The position numbers and the translations under genes were made by a program. DNA of 64,000 nucleotides, taken from Agrocybe praecox (Eukaryota > Basidiomycota > Agaricomycetes > Agaricales > Agrocybaceae). Each line of letters begins with the position of its first letter. Position 1 is the stretch's first letter. Of this stretch, positions 33,674 to 45,583 are shown in pieces. Location: NCBI GenBank assembly GCA_964017145.1, contig OZ024850.1, forward strand, positions 2,643,618 to 2,707,617, in the 5' to 3' direction. The notes beneath the pieces are model-generated. The model ran no database searches and was not told the DNA's origin. It was given only the letters and a program-made list of their open reading frames with translations.

Positions 33674-34758
33674 ATGTCTTCTTCCGACGTCGATGCTCTG
33701 GTGATCTCTGCGGACCCGTTGCATGTGAGCATCCTATGAACCCGGCATGAGAAAGCAAGGACGAATCCGTCAATTATCTAGCCCGCGAACCTGATCCCAG
33801 AGCTCTGTCGATCTTTCTATAATGTAAGTAACTATATACGGGATCGTATTCACTTTGAGAAGTAATCTCCGTTTCTTCTAGCTTGGTTGGGTAACGGGAA
33901 CCGGTGGTGGTATCTGTATCAGGGAGGGGTAAGCATCTCTTACTTTTTGGTGGGCCTCGTTTAAATGATGAAGCCAGTGACAAGGTTTACATAGCACCTT
34001 CAGGTGTTCAGAAGGAGCGAATTGAACCTACGCATATCTTTGTTCTCCCATACCCCCAAGCACCATCTCTTCACTCAGACCGGGTATTTCTCCGACGGCC
34101 TACTTCTCTCAAAGAATCAGCTTGCACACCTCTGTTCTGGAACTCCTTCGACATTCGGGATGCAGGAAGCTGTATTCATACACACTCTCAACATGCGGTG
34201 ATGGCGACGTTGTTGTGGACTGGGCTTACCTTTACGATTTCTCACCAAGTAAGTCTATCTTATCAGCTGTTCAAATGTAAACTATAACGAACCAATCATC
34301 TCGTACAGGAGGTAAAGGACAGCACTCAATTCTCAGGGATGTCATTTATGAAAAGCTATTCTAGATGATTAAAGGTGTACGCATTGCAGGAACTGGGAAT
34401 GCCTTGTCTTATTTGGATACATTGGAAGTCCCCATCATTGAAAACACCCCGAACGAGGAGGACCTCAAAGACAGTATGGCAGATGCAATGAAGAAGTATC
34501 CTTCTGCCCCTGGTGTTCTTGTACGCAGGCATGGTGTCTATGTTTGGGGTGCGTTCTATCCTCATCCTTTTCTAAACCTTCATCAAACGTTTTCATAGGG
34601 CCAGATTGGCAGAAGGCAAAAACACAAACAGAGGTACGCATTAAGTCTTTATAAGATCAGAAGCGATAATAAAATTATCTTACTAGTGCCTTGACTATCT
34701 TTTCGAAATTGCTGTTAAAATGAAGCTTGCTGGATTGCCTACCGTTTTAAATGCATGA
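33674..34758 (+). CDS. MDE1: Methylthioribulose-1-phosphate dehydratase (MDE1/APIP)
   Basis: This zinc enzyme dehydrates 5-methylthioribulose-1-phosphate in the cytosolic methionine salvage pathway. Exons are 33674-33724, 33782-33823, 33882-33928, 33978-34248, 34309-34311, 34365-34548, 34599-34633 and 34687-34758 (234 residues). Family marks are [39 protein letters not shown], the zinc ligands in [12 protein letters not shown] (His114, His116), HQEMIKGVRI, and [13 protein letters not shown] (His194). Cys96 and Glu138 correspond to the active-site Cys97 and Glu139 of human APIP, all offset by one residue. Glu138 is supplied by a 3-nt exon (34309-34311) between introns of 60 and 53 nt. The length is normal for the family. 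It shares a promoter region with the divergent GH27 gene. Confidence 0.93.
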
Positions 34759-35083
34759 ACTTTGTACCTTCGATTTCCATAGGATATCCATAAATCTGAC
34801 ATCAATATAGAACCATTTGAAATATAATTATAAGAGCATATTTTGGACTTGATCGGGGACTCTTTTTCGATGAACTCAAATTTCTCTGTTGGTCGCGTCG
34901 TTAATCTAATCGGGTCCAATTTGAATGAGCCTAGGGCACGATCAGTCACATCACCACTCTTTGACGCGCCGTCACGCGTTTACCGCGCGAATTAATGACA
35001 CTGCCACCAAAACGTCGTTGAACCTGACTTTTACGTACCCAGTTACAAAGATACCCTTTCTTTTCTTTCTATTTCGTCACCTA
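34759..35083. other. Short intergenic region between MDE1 and RecQ
   Basis: MDE1 3' sequence and the RecQ promoter, both genes pointing the same way. A pyrimidine-rich leader (35056-35075) precedes the ATG at 35084. No other feature is seen. Confidence 0.5.
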
Positions 35084-38000
35084 ATGGACTCTACATACGA
35101 CTCTGAATCTGAACCCGAGATTGTCGAACCTAGCGCAACCGCTCTCAATCGTGCTCAAATAGCAGCCAAAACGAGAAGACCTGTAGGAGTGAAAGATTCT
35201 GATGACTGTATGCGGTACGTTTTGCAGTAGGCCTCAAGTGCTCGAGGTACTCACCAAGGTTGCAGTGTCTTAACTCAAGGTCAGATACACCCTAAACTTC
35301 CCTCTCAACCCAAGTATTGATCCCAAGCGCTTAGTTTTCGGCCACGCGTTCTTCAAAGGAAAACAGAAAGAGATCGTTGAAGCTGCATACGGAGGTTCTA
35401 ATATCCAATAGTCGAGAAAAGGCGGTATACTAAAAAGAATTATAGGAGCCGATGTGTTAGTTGTGGCCCCAACTGGAATGGGAAAAGTACGTCGCAGTGA
35501 TTTAACTCTGAAAACACTCCTTAATTTCTGTCCCAGAGCTTGTGCTTTCAAGTTCCAGCAATTGCAGATAAAGTAATATTCCTCGGTTTTCCATGACAAT
35601 TACTCTGACATTTAATGCAGCGGGGTCTCACTATTGTGGTTTCACCGTTGCTAGGTAAACTTTCGATGAGAAGTACCCGTGCTTTGAAAGTCCTGACTAA
35701 TAGATGATATACAGCTCTAATGGATAATCGTGAGCTGGGCTATGTACTCTGGAGCTATATTTCTCACTCGAACATCACGTAGAAATTGAAGGTCTTCGAA
35801 TGAAAAACATCGAGGTCGCTGCCCTCTCATCCGACGTTTTGCCCGCAGAACAAGCAGAAGTAGGTCTTCATTATTTGTCCTTATTCATTTCCTTTGATTC
35901 AAAAAGATCTGTAGGGATTTACAGCTGTATGAAACTCGGATCAAGTTGTTATACGGTCAGAATACTTCCATACATTTGCTATTATTGCCTGACGTCAGAA
36001 ACCGTACAGTCACTCCAGAACGACTCTGCACGGCCGAATTCACGAAGATTCTTAATATTATCCATGAAAATCACAATCTAAACAGACTAGTCGTGGACGA
36101 GGTGAGCTAACAAGTATGCTGAACCTGGCACAGAATATTCACCAACAAGCAACTCCAGGCGCATTGCATATCGGTTAGGGGAGCTTTTACTTCTGAAACT
36201 AATCACTCATCGAAACCCACCTTTTAGGAATGGGGCCATGACTTCCGCGCTGAATATCGAAAGATTGGAAACTTCCGCGATCGATATCCTGAGGTCCCGA
36301 TTATGGCATTGACTGCGACGGCTACGTCTGCGTGCGTTGGTGTTATCTCTTGATTTTACCCTTCAACACTGACGCGTCATTTAGGGTACAAAGAGACATG
36401 ATCAAGAGCTTAAAGCTCCTAGATGATCATCTGTATACTGCGCTACACCCATTCAATCGCGAAAATTTGTTTTACGAGGTATTTTTCAATGCTCGAATTC
36501 TTGCTCAATGATTGACTGCCTCTATGTAGGTCCGATATCTATCCAACCCAGACCAATTCAATCAAATGACGGATATATTTGACACTATCACCACACTTTA
36601 TAGAAGAAGAGGCCGGTCATGTTCAGGAATAGTATACTGCCGTTACAAAAAGACCTGCGATGAAATAGCCTCTTATCTTCGAGTAAAGGGTTTGCATGCT
36701 CAGCCTTACCATCGTGGCGTCCCGTTCGTTATACCAAGTATATATACCGACATTGATACTGACATTTTTTATTTCATAGCTCAAAGACGCTCAAGAAGAC
36801 ACTGCAAGAATGGACGAAAAGCGAGGGTGTGGATGTGGTATGACGCTTTATTTTCTCCGCTTTCGCACTGACTTATCACTTGAAAGGTTGTTGCTACGAT
36901 TGCATTTGGGCTAGGGATTGATAAGGGCGATGTCCGGTATGAAACAAAATTCTAATAAAGACACATGCCTGAAAGAGAGGAACAGCTATGTCATCCACTA
37001 TGACCTGCCGAAAAGCTTTGAAGGTAAATTTCCACTCATGACACGACCAAGATTCGCGTATCTGACAGTCTGAGAGGCTACTACCAAGAAACGGGTATGT
37101 CGCTACTCATTGGATATCTGGTTTGTACTTCTTAAACGCCCCTCCCCCTGTTTAGGTCGAGCAGGTCGCGACGGCAATGTATGAGCTTCTTCTTAGGCGC
37201 AGTACAAATTATTAACAACCTTTACCCAGCCTTCCAGGTGTATATTGTACTATTGTAAGCGAATATTTCTCTGTGAGGGATAGCTCTGGGATCTAACAAT
37301 TTCATAGCACGCGAAGATGCCATTAGGGTCAAAAATTTCATCAGGAGTTCGAATCCAAATCGTGTTCGTGATAAAGAGGACGATGAACCTACTCCTACAC
37401 AGCGAGCGTCTGGTAGTCAACATTCGGTGCGTCGGTTCCCTAAGCTACGGAAGGTATATATTGCTTACATTCATTCAGTTGGTTGACTATGCCGAACGTT
37501 CGTCAATATGCCGTCATGTAGTAAGTGGGTAAATCTGGTGGAGATGGTCAGGGCTTTACTAGTACATGATTACAGTTGATATGCAGATATTTCGGAGAAG
37601 ATATCGATGAAAATAACGCCGAAATCGTGAAGACATACTGCAACGGCATGTGCGATGTAAGTGGTATCATCCAAAAGTATGACTTTCACTTCAATCCTGG
37701 ATCGGCAGGTATGCAAATCACCCGAGAAAGTACTCCTCAGAATGGCAAAATTGTCCCCGAAGCAAGAAGCTGCTCAGAATGTGCCCATATCTCGACCAAA
37801 TCCAGTCAACACTACCAACATCAATGCCACTACTAACTATGCTCCTGCGGGGCGTCAGGGAAATTTTAACGAACAAGAACATCCTCGTGGGTCCCTACTA
37901 GGCGCAACCAAAAGGTCCAACGGAGATTTCGCTGAAAGTTCCATTTCGAAGAAACCCAAAGTTGCGGCGTTACCGCCTATGCTTGGTAATTTTTACTAGA

Positions 38001-38887
38001 TTTTTCCCCGTACATGTATCTTATTTCATCTGCTTTCGCTTCTTCAAGTTACTAGACCGCATGCTTCAGCGTCTGGCCTGCTGAAACCTTTCAAGGCACC
38101 ATCCTTCGTCAGTAAGACGAATATCAAGGCAATGGATCCATCACCCGCGATACCGGTTGCGCCTCCCCAGGAGAAACAGCAAAGGGCTGTTTCTCCTCTG
38201 AATCGTAGCAATCAGGAAAGGGTTCAAAAAAAGACTACTGAGCCACGTAAACCCAGTCCAATAGAGAATGATTCTGACAATGAAACCGATGGAGAAGAAT
38301 GTCAGGAAATTGCCCCTTCTATCATAAAGGAAACGAAGGAACTAACCTTCTAAATTTGCCGCAGTTGAGCTTCCTGAAGTTAATTTGCATTGGCTCCCCG
38401 AAGATACTACAAAAATATCTGTAGGACAAACATCGCTCTTTCTATGCATTTCGAAAACTGAAGCTTCGTCAAAGATTGTAGAAAGGGAACAGTCCTTCAA
38501 GACTCTACGGCGCAAACTTCATCAGCTCCTGTTCACAAAGCTAGAATCAGAAGCTATTTGGGACAAACTGTACGACAAGTCGACGGTGGACGACAAGAGG
38601 AGGTCGGTGTCAAATAGGCTTATGTTTCTATGAGCTGTAACTGACACTGGATTTTGGCATATAGGAATCAAATCATATACAAGTCAGCTACTGATCTCGA
38701 ACAAACTGCGATATCTCTTTCTAGCACTGCCGAGGGTTACAAAATTCGGATCCAGTCTATAGGGGACGACATCAAGGGGCTCACCGAATTACGCCTTTGG
38801 GATTCGAAGAAGAGTGGTTTTGAGGATAGACAAGAAATAGTTGATATTCTTCGTAGATATATTACCTCTTCTATGAAGAAGAAATAG
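35084..38887 (+). CDS. RecQ-family ATP-dependent DNA helicase
   Basis: A 3'-5' helicase for recombination and replication-fork maintenance in the nucleus. Twenty-six exons: 35084-35214, 35285-35394, 35446-35486, 35537-35572, 35621-35654, 35715-35729, 35783-35859, 35907-35955, 36010-36101, 36159-36173, 36228-36331, 36385-36478, 36530-36723, 36780-36837, 36887-36936, 36986-37023, 37077-37094, 37156-37178, 37230-37254, 37308-37426, 37479-37520, 37576-37656, 37709-37985, 38049-38300, 38365-38602 and 38665-38887 (811 residues). Motifs in order are [25 protein letters not shown] (Walker A, Lys94), DEAHCIS (194-200), [50 protein letters not shown] and the QETGRAGRDG arginine finger. The zinc subdomain is CRYFGED..CNGMCDVC. 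The tail is basic and Pro-rich. One donor (GTCAGG at 38301) is weak. The length resembles short RecQ proteins rather than SGS1. Confidence 0.93.
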
Positions 38888-38990
38888 GAGCAACACAGGA
38901 AAGGCGAAGCGATAGGGGGTTGGGTACTTGTTAATATGTATACTCATGTACTAACTAGAGGGAGCACTGTAAATCTTGACGTATTTATGG

Positions 38991-40314
38991 TCATAGATTC
39001 ATCGTGTCGCGGACTTTGATGTTCCATATGCGAATATCCTCTTCTCGCCTCTCCATAGCATCAAGTAGTTTTGGTCGGCCAGCACCTTTCTGCATGCTGA
39101 AAATTGAAGAGGATCCAGCAAATATGTGACCTGAAGATTGTAAGTTAGCCGGAACACTCACAATCTACATAGCTACAATGCCACAAGACACAAGAAAACA
39201 GCGTACCGTTCTCTTCTCCGGACCTGTTACAGACTACTACAATGGTTTCGTGACCATCGTTATCCAGAACACTCGACGTCTGAGCAGGCGAATTATGGTC
39301 GAAATCGGATGATGGAGAGTCACCCTTCTTATCCGTCCACAGCGGCCTCGTTCGGACTGCCCAATAATTTAACGTAGACCAATCGCGGTCGTCTTCCGTT
39401 TCTTTCTTGGAATCAAGCCATGCGTTGAGCAGGATAAGAATATTGGATTTCTTTTCCAGACAATAATCGGCGATTTCAAATGGACCTCCTTCAGACGTCC
39501 ATTCGGGTATTTGAGGATTAAGGTCCATACATATTCCAAGAGACAAGGTTTGCAACGGAGAAGGGAGAGTAAAAGTAGTAAATCCGTTGCCTGTACGGGT
39601 CCAATGGCATCAATAGTAGGGCAGCATTTTTATACAGATATTCTTACCTGGTTTCGCCCATGGCTTGTCCATTTCATATAAATGTGTTTTCCTATATCCC
39701 CCTAGCCAAGCACCATCAGGGCCACAGAAAACTGCACTATTGGCCCCTACTCGATGAATTTCCTTCCCATCGTTTGTGTACAAAGCTTTGTTGTCTCGTT
39801 CTTTCGCAGATTTGTCTATCTCTGCCAACTCTTCTTCACTAAGGCGCTCTGGATACCCTGCAAGAATGTGGCATTCCAGACTTTTGGCTAGCTCAGAGCA
39901 GAATTGAGACGTTGCTCCAGTTTTGGGTTGTTCAAGATGGGGTAGGATAGCTGAGGCATTATCGAACGCATAGCCTGAGTGTCAAAGGATGATCAAAGGT
40001 AGTTTGATATATGAATAGGGCTTTACGTACCTGTAAACGCCATCTCAGGAAAGCAAAGCAGATCGAGAGACCCTGTTTCAATCCTGATCATGAGGAGTCC
40101 CTGAGATCAGATACTAGGAGAGCTTCAACATCGTCAAATTCTATACTTTCTGCATAGTTCCCTCGCTCGAGCAATATTTTCTTGTACTTGACCAATCTGT
40201 ACAACAAGAACGGCAAGAGTAAGTTCATGATTAACGATTCCTTTCATTCTTAGTACTGACCTTTGGATTAAGCTGGACGACACCAATGCGGAGATTGACA
40301 AGTGGTTTTGTCAT
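38991..40314 (-). CDS. NTA1: Carbon-nitrogen hydrolase, protein N-terminal asparagine/glutamine amidase (NTA1-like)
   Basis: It likely deamidates N-terminal Asn and Gln for the Arg/N-degron pathway. Exons are 40314-40261, 40196-40147, 40083-40031, 39974-39648, 39590-39207 and 39130-38991 (335 residues). It opens MTKPLVNLRIGVVQLNPK and IGQVQENIARARELC. The nitrilase triad is visible: Glu48 in LLCFPEMAFTG, Lys148 in GGYRKTHLYE and Cys182 in LSLGICMDLNP. A later segment contains VVCNRSGEENGHIFAGSS, where strand and oligomer contacts lie in this superfamily. The C-terminal end is short and charged. NTA1 is my preferred subfamily because of the GYAFDN..IL pattern and the EWTSEGGPFEIADYC region, but another nitrilase-superfamily branch is possible. 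It converges with RecQ, with only 103 bases between the stop codons. Confidence 0.85.
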
Positions 40315-41053
40315 TCTGACAGCCTTCTGGAAAAGAGTTATGATATTGGCGGTCAGCGTTACTGGAATGCTACCAAAACGCGAAAAAAATGTGTAGCAGG
40401 ATCTGGTGTACGCGCAAGTGCAGGTTCAAAGCAAAGCTCAACAAGTCTGCCAAGGATTGATGCTGTAATTATACCCCGCTTACACTGCCACTGATAGCCG
40501 CTCATCCTGCCGATAAGAGTTGTAGGGTCACGACAGGTCACGACATATTGTCACTCCACGAGGAAGCAAGCTATTAAAAATGTAGTGGTTGTCTAAATTT
40601 CGGAAAGGGCCAATCAATAAGAGTCTTCCAAATGTAGAAGACGAGAAACATTTAAGACCGCTGTACCTACGACGAGGGAAAGGCACCTCGTTTCGACGCA
40701 ACTCTCACCTCAATCTGTAGTGTGTCTAAAAACATTGTTCATAGAGCTACTACCATTGGCTGTACCTGTTACATCCGCTTAAAATACAATTACTACTATT
40801 ACGCAAAACGAAGAAATGGAAGAAACGCGGGGATAAAACAAAGGAGAAGGGTCGAACGGGACAGCGATGATAGGTATGTCTTGTTTAAATACATAACGAT
40901 AATGTGGTATCTCTTCGGCAGAAAAAAATTAGGAATATCACGAACCGAGCTATTGTCACCTAAAGGCACGTTAGAGTTTAAATTCGTCGCGATGTATGGC
41001 TGGCGGTTACTCACCAAAAGAAAGACAAAGCACGCTGAACTTCAAGTTCGCAT
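40315..41053. other. Intergenic, no gene seen
   Basis: Upstream region of the NTA1-like gene and downstream region of the MAPKK gene, both on the minus strand. The open frames at 40722-41057 (+) and 40799-41017 (-) are low-quality and unmatched to any motif. Confidence 0.5.
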
Positions 41054-42880
41054 CTAGAATGTGCTTGCCCAATCCTCGAGATTCACCGTGGCATGCCGGG
41101 CTTGCTCTATCCAGGCATCTTGCTGTGTAAGGATGGAGTTTAAAATAAGCGAACCATATTTGAAATGAACACGAAAAGAGAGCTGACCAAAAGATCCTTG
41201 GGCGTTTTCCTGCTATCAGGGTCCTTCAGCAAACAGCTGTCAATGAAATGCTCCGCCTCTCTTGGATATCGTCCTTCAGGTGTCAACCGAGGCGCAGGTT
41301 CATTGACAATATGCTGCAGAAGTTCCAGGATGCTCATTGTCATGCCCCCACCCTGCAGACTGACGCCCTTACTCTTCCGCTTGTCCTTCTTCGGGGTGTT
41401 TTTATTTCTGATACGCGCGGGGGGAAGTCCAGACAAGGATATTGATCCTGGTCTGGCTGGTGATAGAGTACCTTCGTAATCGGAGTCTGACTCGCCGTCG
41501 GAGGTCGATTCGGAGAAGGGAAAACGACCAAGTGCCAGCTCGATCAATGAGATACCAAGTGACCATACGTCCGATTTGACAGTATACTGCGCTCCTTGTA
41601 TCCGTTCAGGCTGCCGTACAGAGATAAAAATAAGATGAAAGCCATTCGTGAATGAAACGGCGTGATTCGCGGCGTATCAATGAATAGATGTGAGATGTGA
41701 GAAAACATGAAATAAGATGTGAGCTTGCAAATGAATAAAGAAGATTGAAGACGTACGCTCATATAAGTTGAGGTGCCAACGAAAGTGTCCGCGATGGAAT
41801 TTATTAGCTCTCCGGACACGCCGAAATCACATATCTTGATTTCTCCCCGTGAGTTAAACAGAATATTTGAGGGTTTGATATCTGCGTTGCGAGGTAGAAG
41901 TGAGCGACAGGAAAAAATTGTTATGACGACCACCTCAGTCTCGACGATGATCATCCAATGAACATCACGTGTAATAGGAAGCAACAACAACGAGCAGAGA
42001 CCAGGTGTGGCATCGGGAAGAGAAGATTTATCAACATACCTCGATGGATGATGCGGTGAACATCATAGAGATACGTCAAACCTTCCAGCACAGCTAAAGC
42101 TACCTGTCCAACTATATCGATGTCGATGGGTCCTATTTTCTTGTAGATACCGTCAAGTGAACCCTTGTCCATAAATTCCATGCATATGCAGATGTTCGGA
42201 TCGGCAAGGAAAGCACCCCAGAAGGATATTATGTATTTGGAGTGGCAGTCATGCATGATTTGGAGTTCTCGCAGGATTTGTTTCCGCACCGCTGGTTTCG
42301 CATCGATCAGGACAATCTATGAAGTCAGCCAATTCTTGATTAGCAAAGTAAGATAGACAAGGAGAAAGAGATATATACACGCCTTCTTTGCCATGATAGT
42401 CTTCGTTGGGACGTGCTCGACCTTCTTGACACTACCTCCATTACCCTGACCCAGTTCTTGTAAATCCTTTAAATCCCCATCCTTCAAATCGAACTTGATT
42501 TCAGCGTTCATGTCCAGATTTGCGAGCGTCGTCGATAGTTTGGCATGGTAGGTATTTCGACGAATAGCTGGTGTAGCCGATTGTGGACCATTATTGAGGG
42601 AATTATTGCTTCCGACCGTGAGCATATTTCCGTCTTGCTCGACAGCAGACACCGCTCCGCTCGCACTGGGGATCTTAGGCGCTTTGATGATCATCGGAGG
42701 TGGCCGTTTCTTGCCTCCTCCTACTGGGGCAGAAGCTGCTGGAGCAGGAACTGGAGCTGGGGCTTCTCGCATAGCAACTGGGTGTTCCTTCGCTGATGCC
42801 GGTGCGGGCGCAGATTCTGCCACTTTGAGGTTAAGGTCCTTGAAATTCCTCTTCTTTCGAATAGGAGTAACCATCGCCAT
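41054..42880 (-). CDS. STE7: MAP kinase kinase, STE7/MEK type
   Basis: A dual-specificity kinase of a three-tier MAPK cascade; in fungi the STE7 branch serves mating and filamentation. Exons are 42880-42383, 42316-42040, 41881-41757, 41610-41188 and 41122-41054 (463 residues). The first intron must be GC-AG (GCGTGT donor). The N-terminus is basic and Pro/Ala-rich, with [11 protein letters not shown] resembling a MAPK-docking site. Kinase marks are [66 protein letters not shown] (Asp259), [16 protein letters not shown] (DFG at 277-279; phospho-acceptors Ser287 and Thr291) and GTSTYMSPERIQ. An insert of about 60 Ser/Asp/Pro/Lys-rich residues interrupts the C-lobe, as in other MEKs. The model ends in [20 protein letters not shown]. 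Confidence 0.93.
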
Positions 42881-43591
42881 TGTGAAAAGAGTGGAATAAG
42901 GAGAAAGTCGTCTAAGAAGTCGTTTCAATAGTTCAAGTAAACCTGGGTATAGCAAACCGGAAAGAAAAGAAAAGAAAGGTTAGCCGGCGGTGGTGGACAA
43001 GGATGAGAAGTGTAGCTGGTAGATTTACAAGATAATATTTATTTCCAGATCTGAACAAAATGCACGTGTCAACAATTGATCGCCAAGCCGACTGATTGCC
43101 TTCGACTCCCCGTTTCGGCAAACGCGCCAGTCTCGTGCGGACGTGTGCGGACCTTTGATCGTCAGTGACTAAAAGACGCGGGCTACCAGGGATGGCTCCA
43201 CAAAATGGGAAGCTTCAACATCGTGGTAACTGTGTGTTTCGTATATAAGTAGCAGACGCGTATTTCCCCGGAGTGAACATGCAAAAATTACAATTTATAC
43301 ACATGCAATTAACAGAAAACACAACGGAAATACTACATTAGTACACCGAAGGTGAAAATGGAGGTCCATACAAAGAGGTCCATCCTTGCTGCAAAAAATT
43401 GCAGGATCTCAAAGACAGAGAGATTGAGTAAATGTCAAGTTCATCAAACGAATCGTTAAGTCAATTAGTCATAAAATATCATGGAATGTCGTCACTTGAG
43501 GCATGAGTGAGATCGTGAAAGGGAAGATGAAGGTGGAAGGATGTAAAGGATAAATTACAAAGGATGCGATGGCTCGAGACACGATTCCCAT
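42881..43591. other. Intergenic, promoter region of the MAPKK gene
   Basis: Upstream of the MAPKK gene and downstream of the DUF2235 gene, both minus strand. A GTATATAAGTAG on the plus strand near 43240 is TATA-like but has no gene after it in that direction. No coding sequence is supported. Confidence 0.5.
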
Positions 43592-45583
43592 TTAGTGGAT
43601 AAAGACCTCTGTGCCAGACGTCCACTTGGCTTTAGGCGTGTACTTCAAAGGCGATTGCATGCGCTGCCCAACGGTTGAATGGAAATTGGGTTTTGGGTCT
43701 ACAATGTTCCTTCCGCGACCCAGGTTAAAGCTGGATAATCATCACATCACACAAATCAGAAAATCACGCGAGACTATATTTATATCCAACATACCTCCAT
43801 TGCCGGTGCCAAACTCCATTGGCATCTTGCCACGAATATTGCAAGGGGATAATTTCAAGCAACCACCAGAGAGGATCACTCTTCAGTGCATCATGCAAAG
43901 GTTCCAGTGCATCACTGTTATCCAGCTCTATCTCTTCAGTCGTCGGTTCCAGTTCGATGGTGATACTAGCTCGACCAAGGGCAGCTTCGTCAAATTTGAT
44001 TCCACAAGCGGCAGTAACAGCTTCCCGAACCATCCATCTCAAGCTGATATTGGCCAGAGAATTAGCGGTATCATTGGACACTGCCCCTCCTCCGACATCT
44101 AGGGATTGTTGTGGTCAGAGATAAACGCGAAGCGCCGACAACCGATGTCAATGCTTGACATACCACTGTGACATCCAGAGAACCACACTTCAAGTACGTC
44201 ATCGGGTGGTCCTGTTTCTTCCACTAACACAGGAGCAATCGCTTTGCCAGTAGGTTTGATTGTAACCGTTTTGCCTTTACCAAAGAATCTCCAAGTTTTG
44301 CTCTTTTTCTTTGTCTCTGTCTTATCGAGTATAGGCATTTCTTCTGTGCCGTTTAGGTTTGAGAGAGCCGACGAAGTAGTTTGTATATTTGCAAAACTGG
44401 CTTGCTCCGGGTCCTTTTTGGCATCTTCTGGAGAGGGTGATGGCCGATGATAGGTATTCGGCCTGAACTTTGCGCGATGCTGGATTGACAGACAGGAACC
44501 AGTTCAGTGGTTGGGCGCATCAATGACTCGAAAGAATGAAGGAAAACTCACTTCATCAAGTGAGAGGGCGTGGCGGAATGTCTTGATGGCGCTGTTGGAA
44601 TTCGTGAAAGGCAGTGTACGTCCCATTACTACTCCCACACTCGCTACAGTATCCCTATAAGAATCGTCAGCGCTTAATATGATCTATACCTAGGACAACA
44701 CTTACCAGACACCCATGAATTCAACTGTCACGTTCTGACAATACGTCTGCTTGAATCCGGCACAAAGCGTCAGACCTTCCGCATCTGTGCGTTTATACAT
44801 CTTGTAAGCGAATGTAACCTGCGCTTGATTATCCTTCGGAAGGAGCCCGATCTTTTGGGACATGAGCTTCAGTATAACGATCTTCCAATTCGTATAATTA
44901 CCTTGTAAAGTAGTCCAGCAAGCGCTCTAGACCATGTTATCAGTCATTGCAACAAATATATGCGTACAAAAAGGATCCACCTTGCAGTATATGCACCGCG
45001 AGAAAAGCCTATCAAGCAGAGTAGCGGTGGGTTAATATAATCTGAAGGTTATAGGCGAGGGCTACTGCACATACCAAAAATGCATATTTTATCTCCCGCG
45101 CGATAATTCTGCATCAAAAACGAGTATCCATCCATAACATGTTGGTCCAGGTACCTGCATGGTTACATCCAATGAACATCGGAAAGATAAGGGAGACAGA
45201 ACAAGTTCTCGAACCAGGCAAACGCGAGATCTAGTATCTTCGCACACCATTCAAAAACAGGCGAAACGACGCCTGGCTGAAAATATGTTCCCACTCCGGC
45301 CTAATTGTCGTCATAGTTAGCGGTGTCGTTGTCCAGCAACATTCTACAGCCCTCCGCAAGTACGTACCTGGTAGTAGCAGAGCTGCTCATCGGGATCGTC
45401 CTTTCTCAGCAGTGCAAAAAACTTGACCACGTTAGTGTTCTTGGAGAATGTTCGTGGTCAGTTCGACGGCTTAGAAGTGTATGAGGTAATAGAAGCACTA
45501 ACATCTGCATCATATTCGTTGGACGTGCCGTCAAAACATAACACGAGAGAACGGGCCTTCTTTTCGTCTCGAGGTTGTGTCAT
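43592..45583 (-). CDS. DUF2235 protein, predicted alpha/beta hydrolase (T6SS phospholipase Tle1-like fold)
   Basis: Exons: 45583-45503, 45439-45368, 45300-45215, 45154-45075, 45008-44981, 44926-44902, 44851-44706, 44654-44552, 44479-44164, 44098-43795 and 43730-43592 (459 residues). The N-terminus is SLVLCFDGTSNEYDAD, the signature opening of the family. YYQAGVGTYFQPGV follows, then the nucleophile elbow GFSRG (107-111, Ser109) in IFGFSRGAYTARALAGLLY. FMGVWDTVASVG and EVWFSGCHSDVGGG provide the usual Asp and His region. RWMVREAVTAACGIKFD and LGRGRNIVDPKPNFHSTV close it. Related bacterial proteins are phospholipase effectors, whereas fungal members are uncharacterised, so the substrate is unknown. 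No signal peptide or membrane segment is seen. Exons of 25 and 28 nt surround the active-site serine. Confidence 0.9.

Noticed and set aside
30413..34758. A functional pair of alpha-galactosidase and methionine-salvage enzyme because of divergent promoters
   Set aside because: The 532-base shared upstream region is the only link; the pathways are unrelated and no common control element was recognised.
37451..37478. A 25-28 nt intron in RecQ (GTATATATTG..CAG)
   Set aside because: It is too short compared with other introns here. The donor GTGCGT at 37427 gives a 52-nt intron in the same frame and is preferred.
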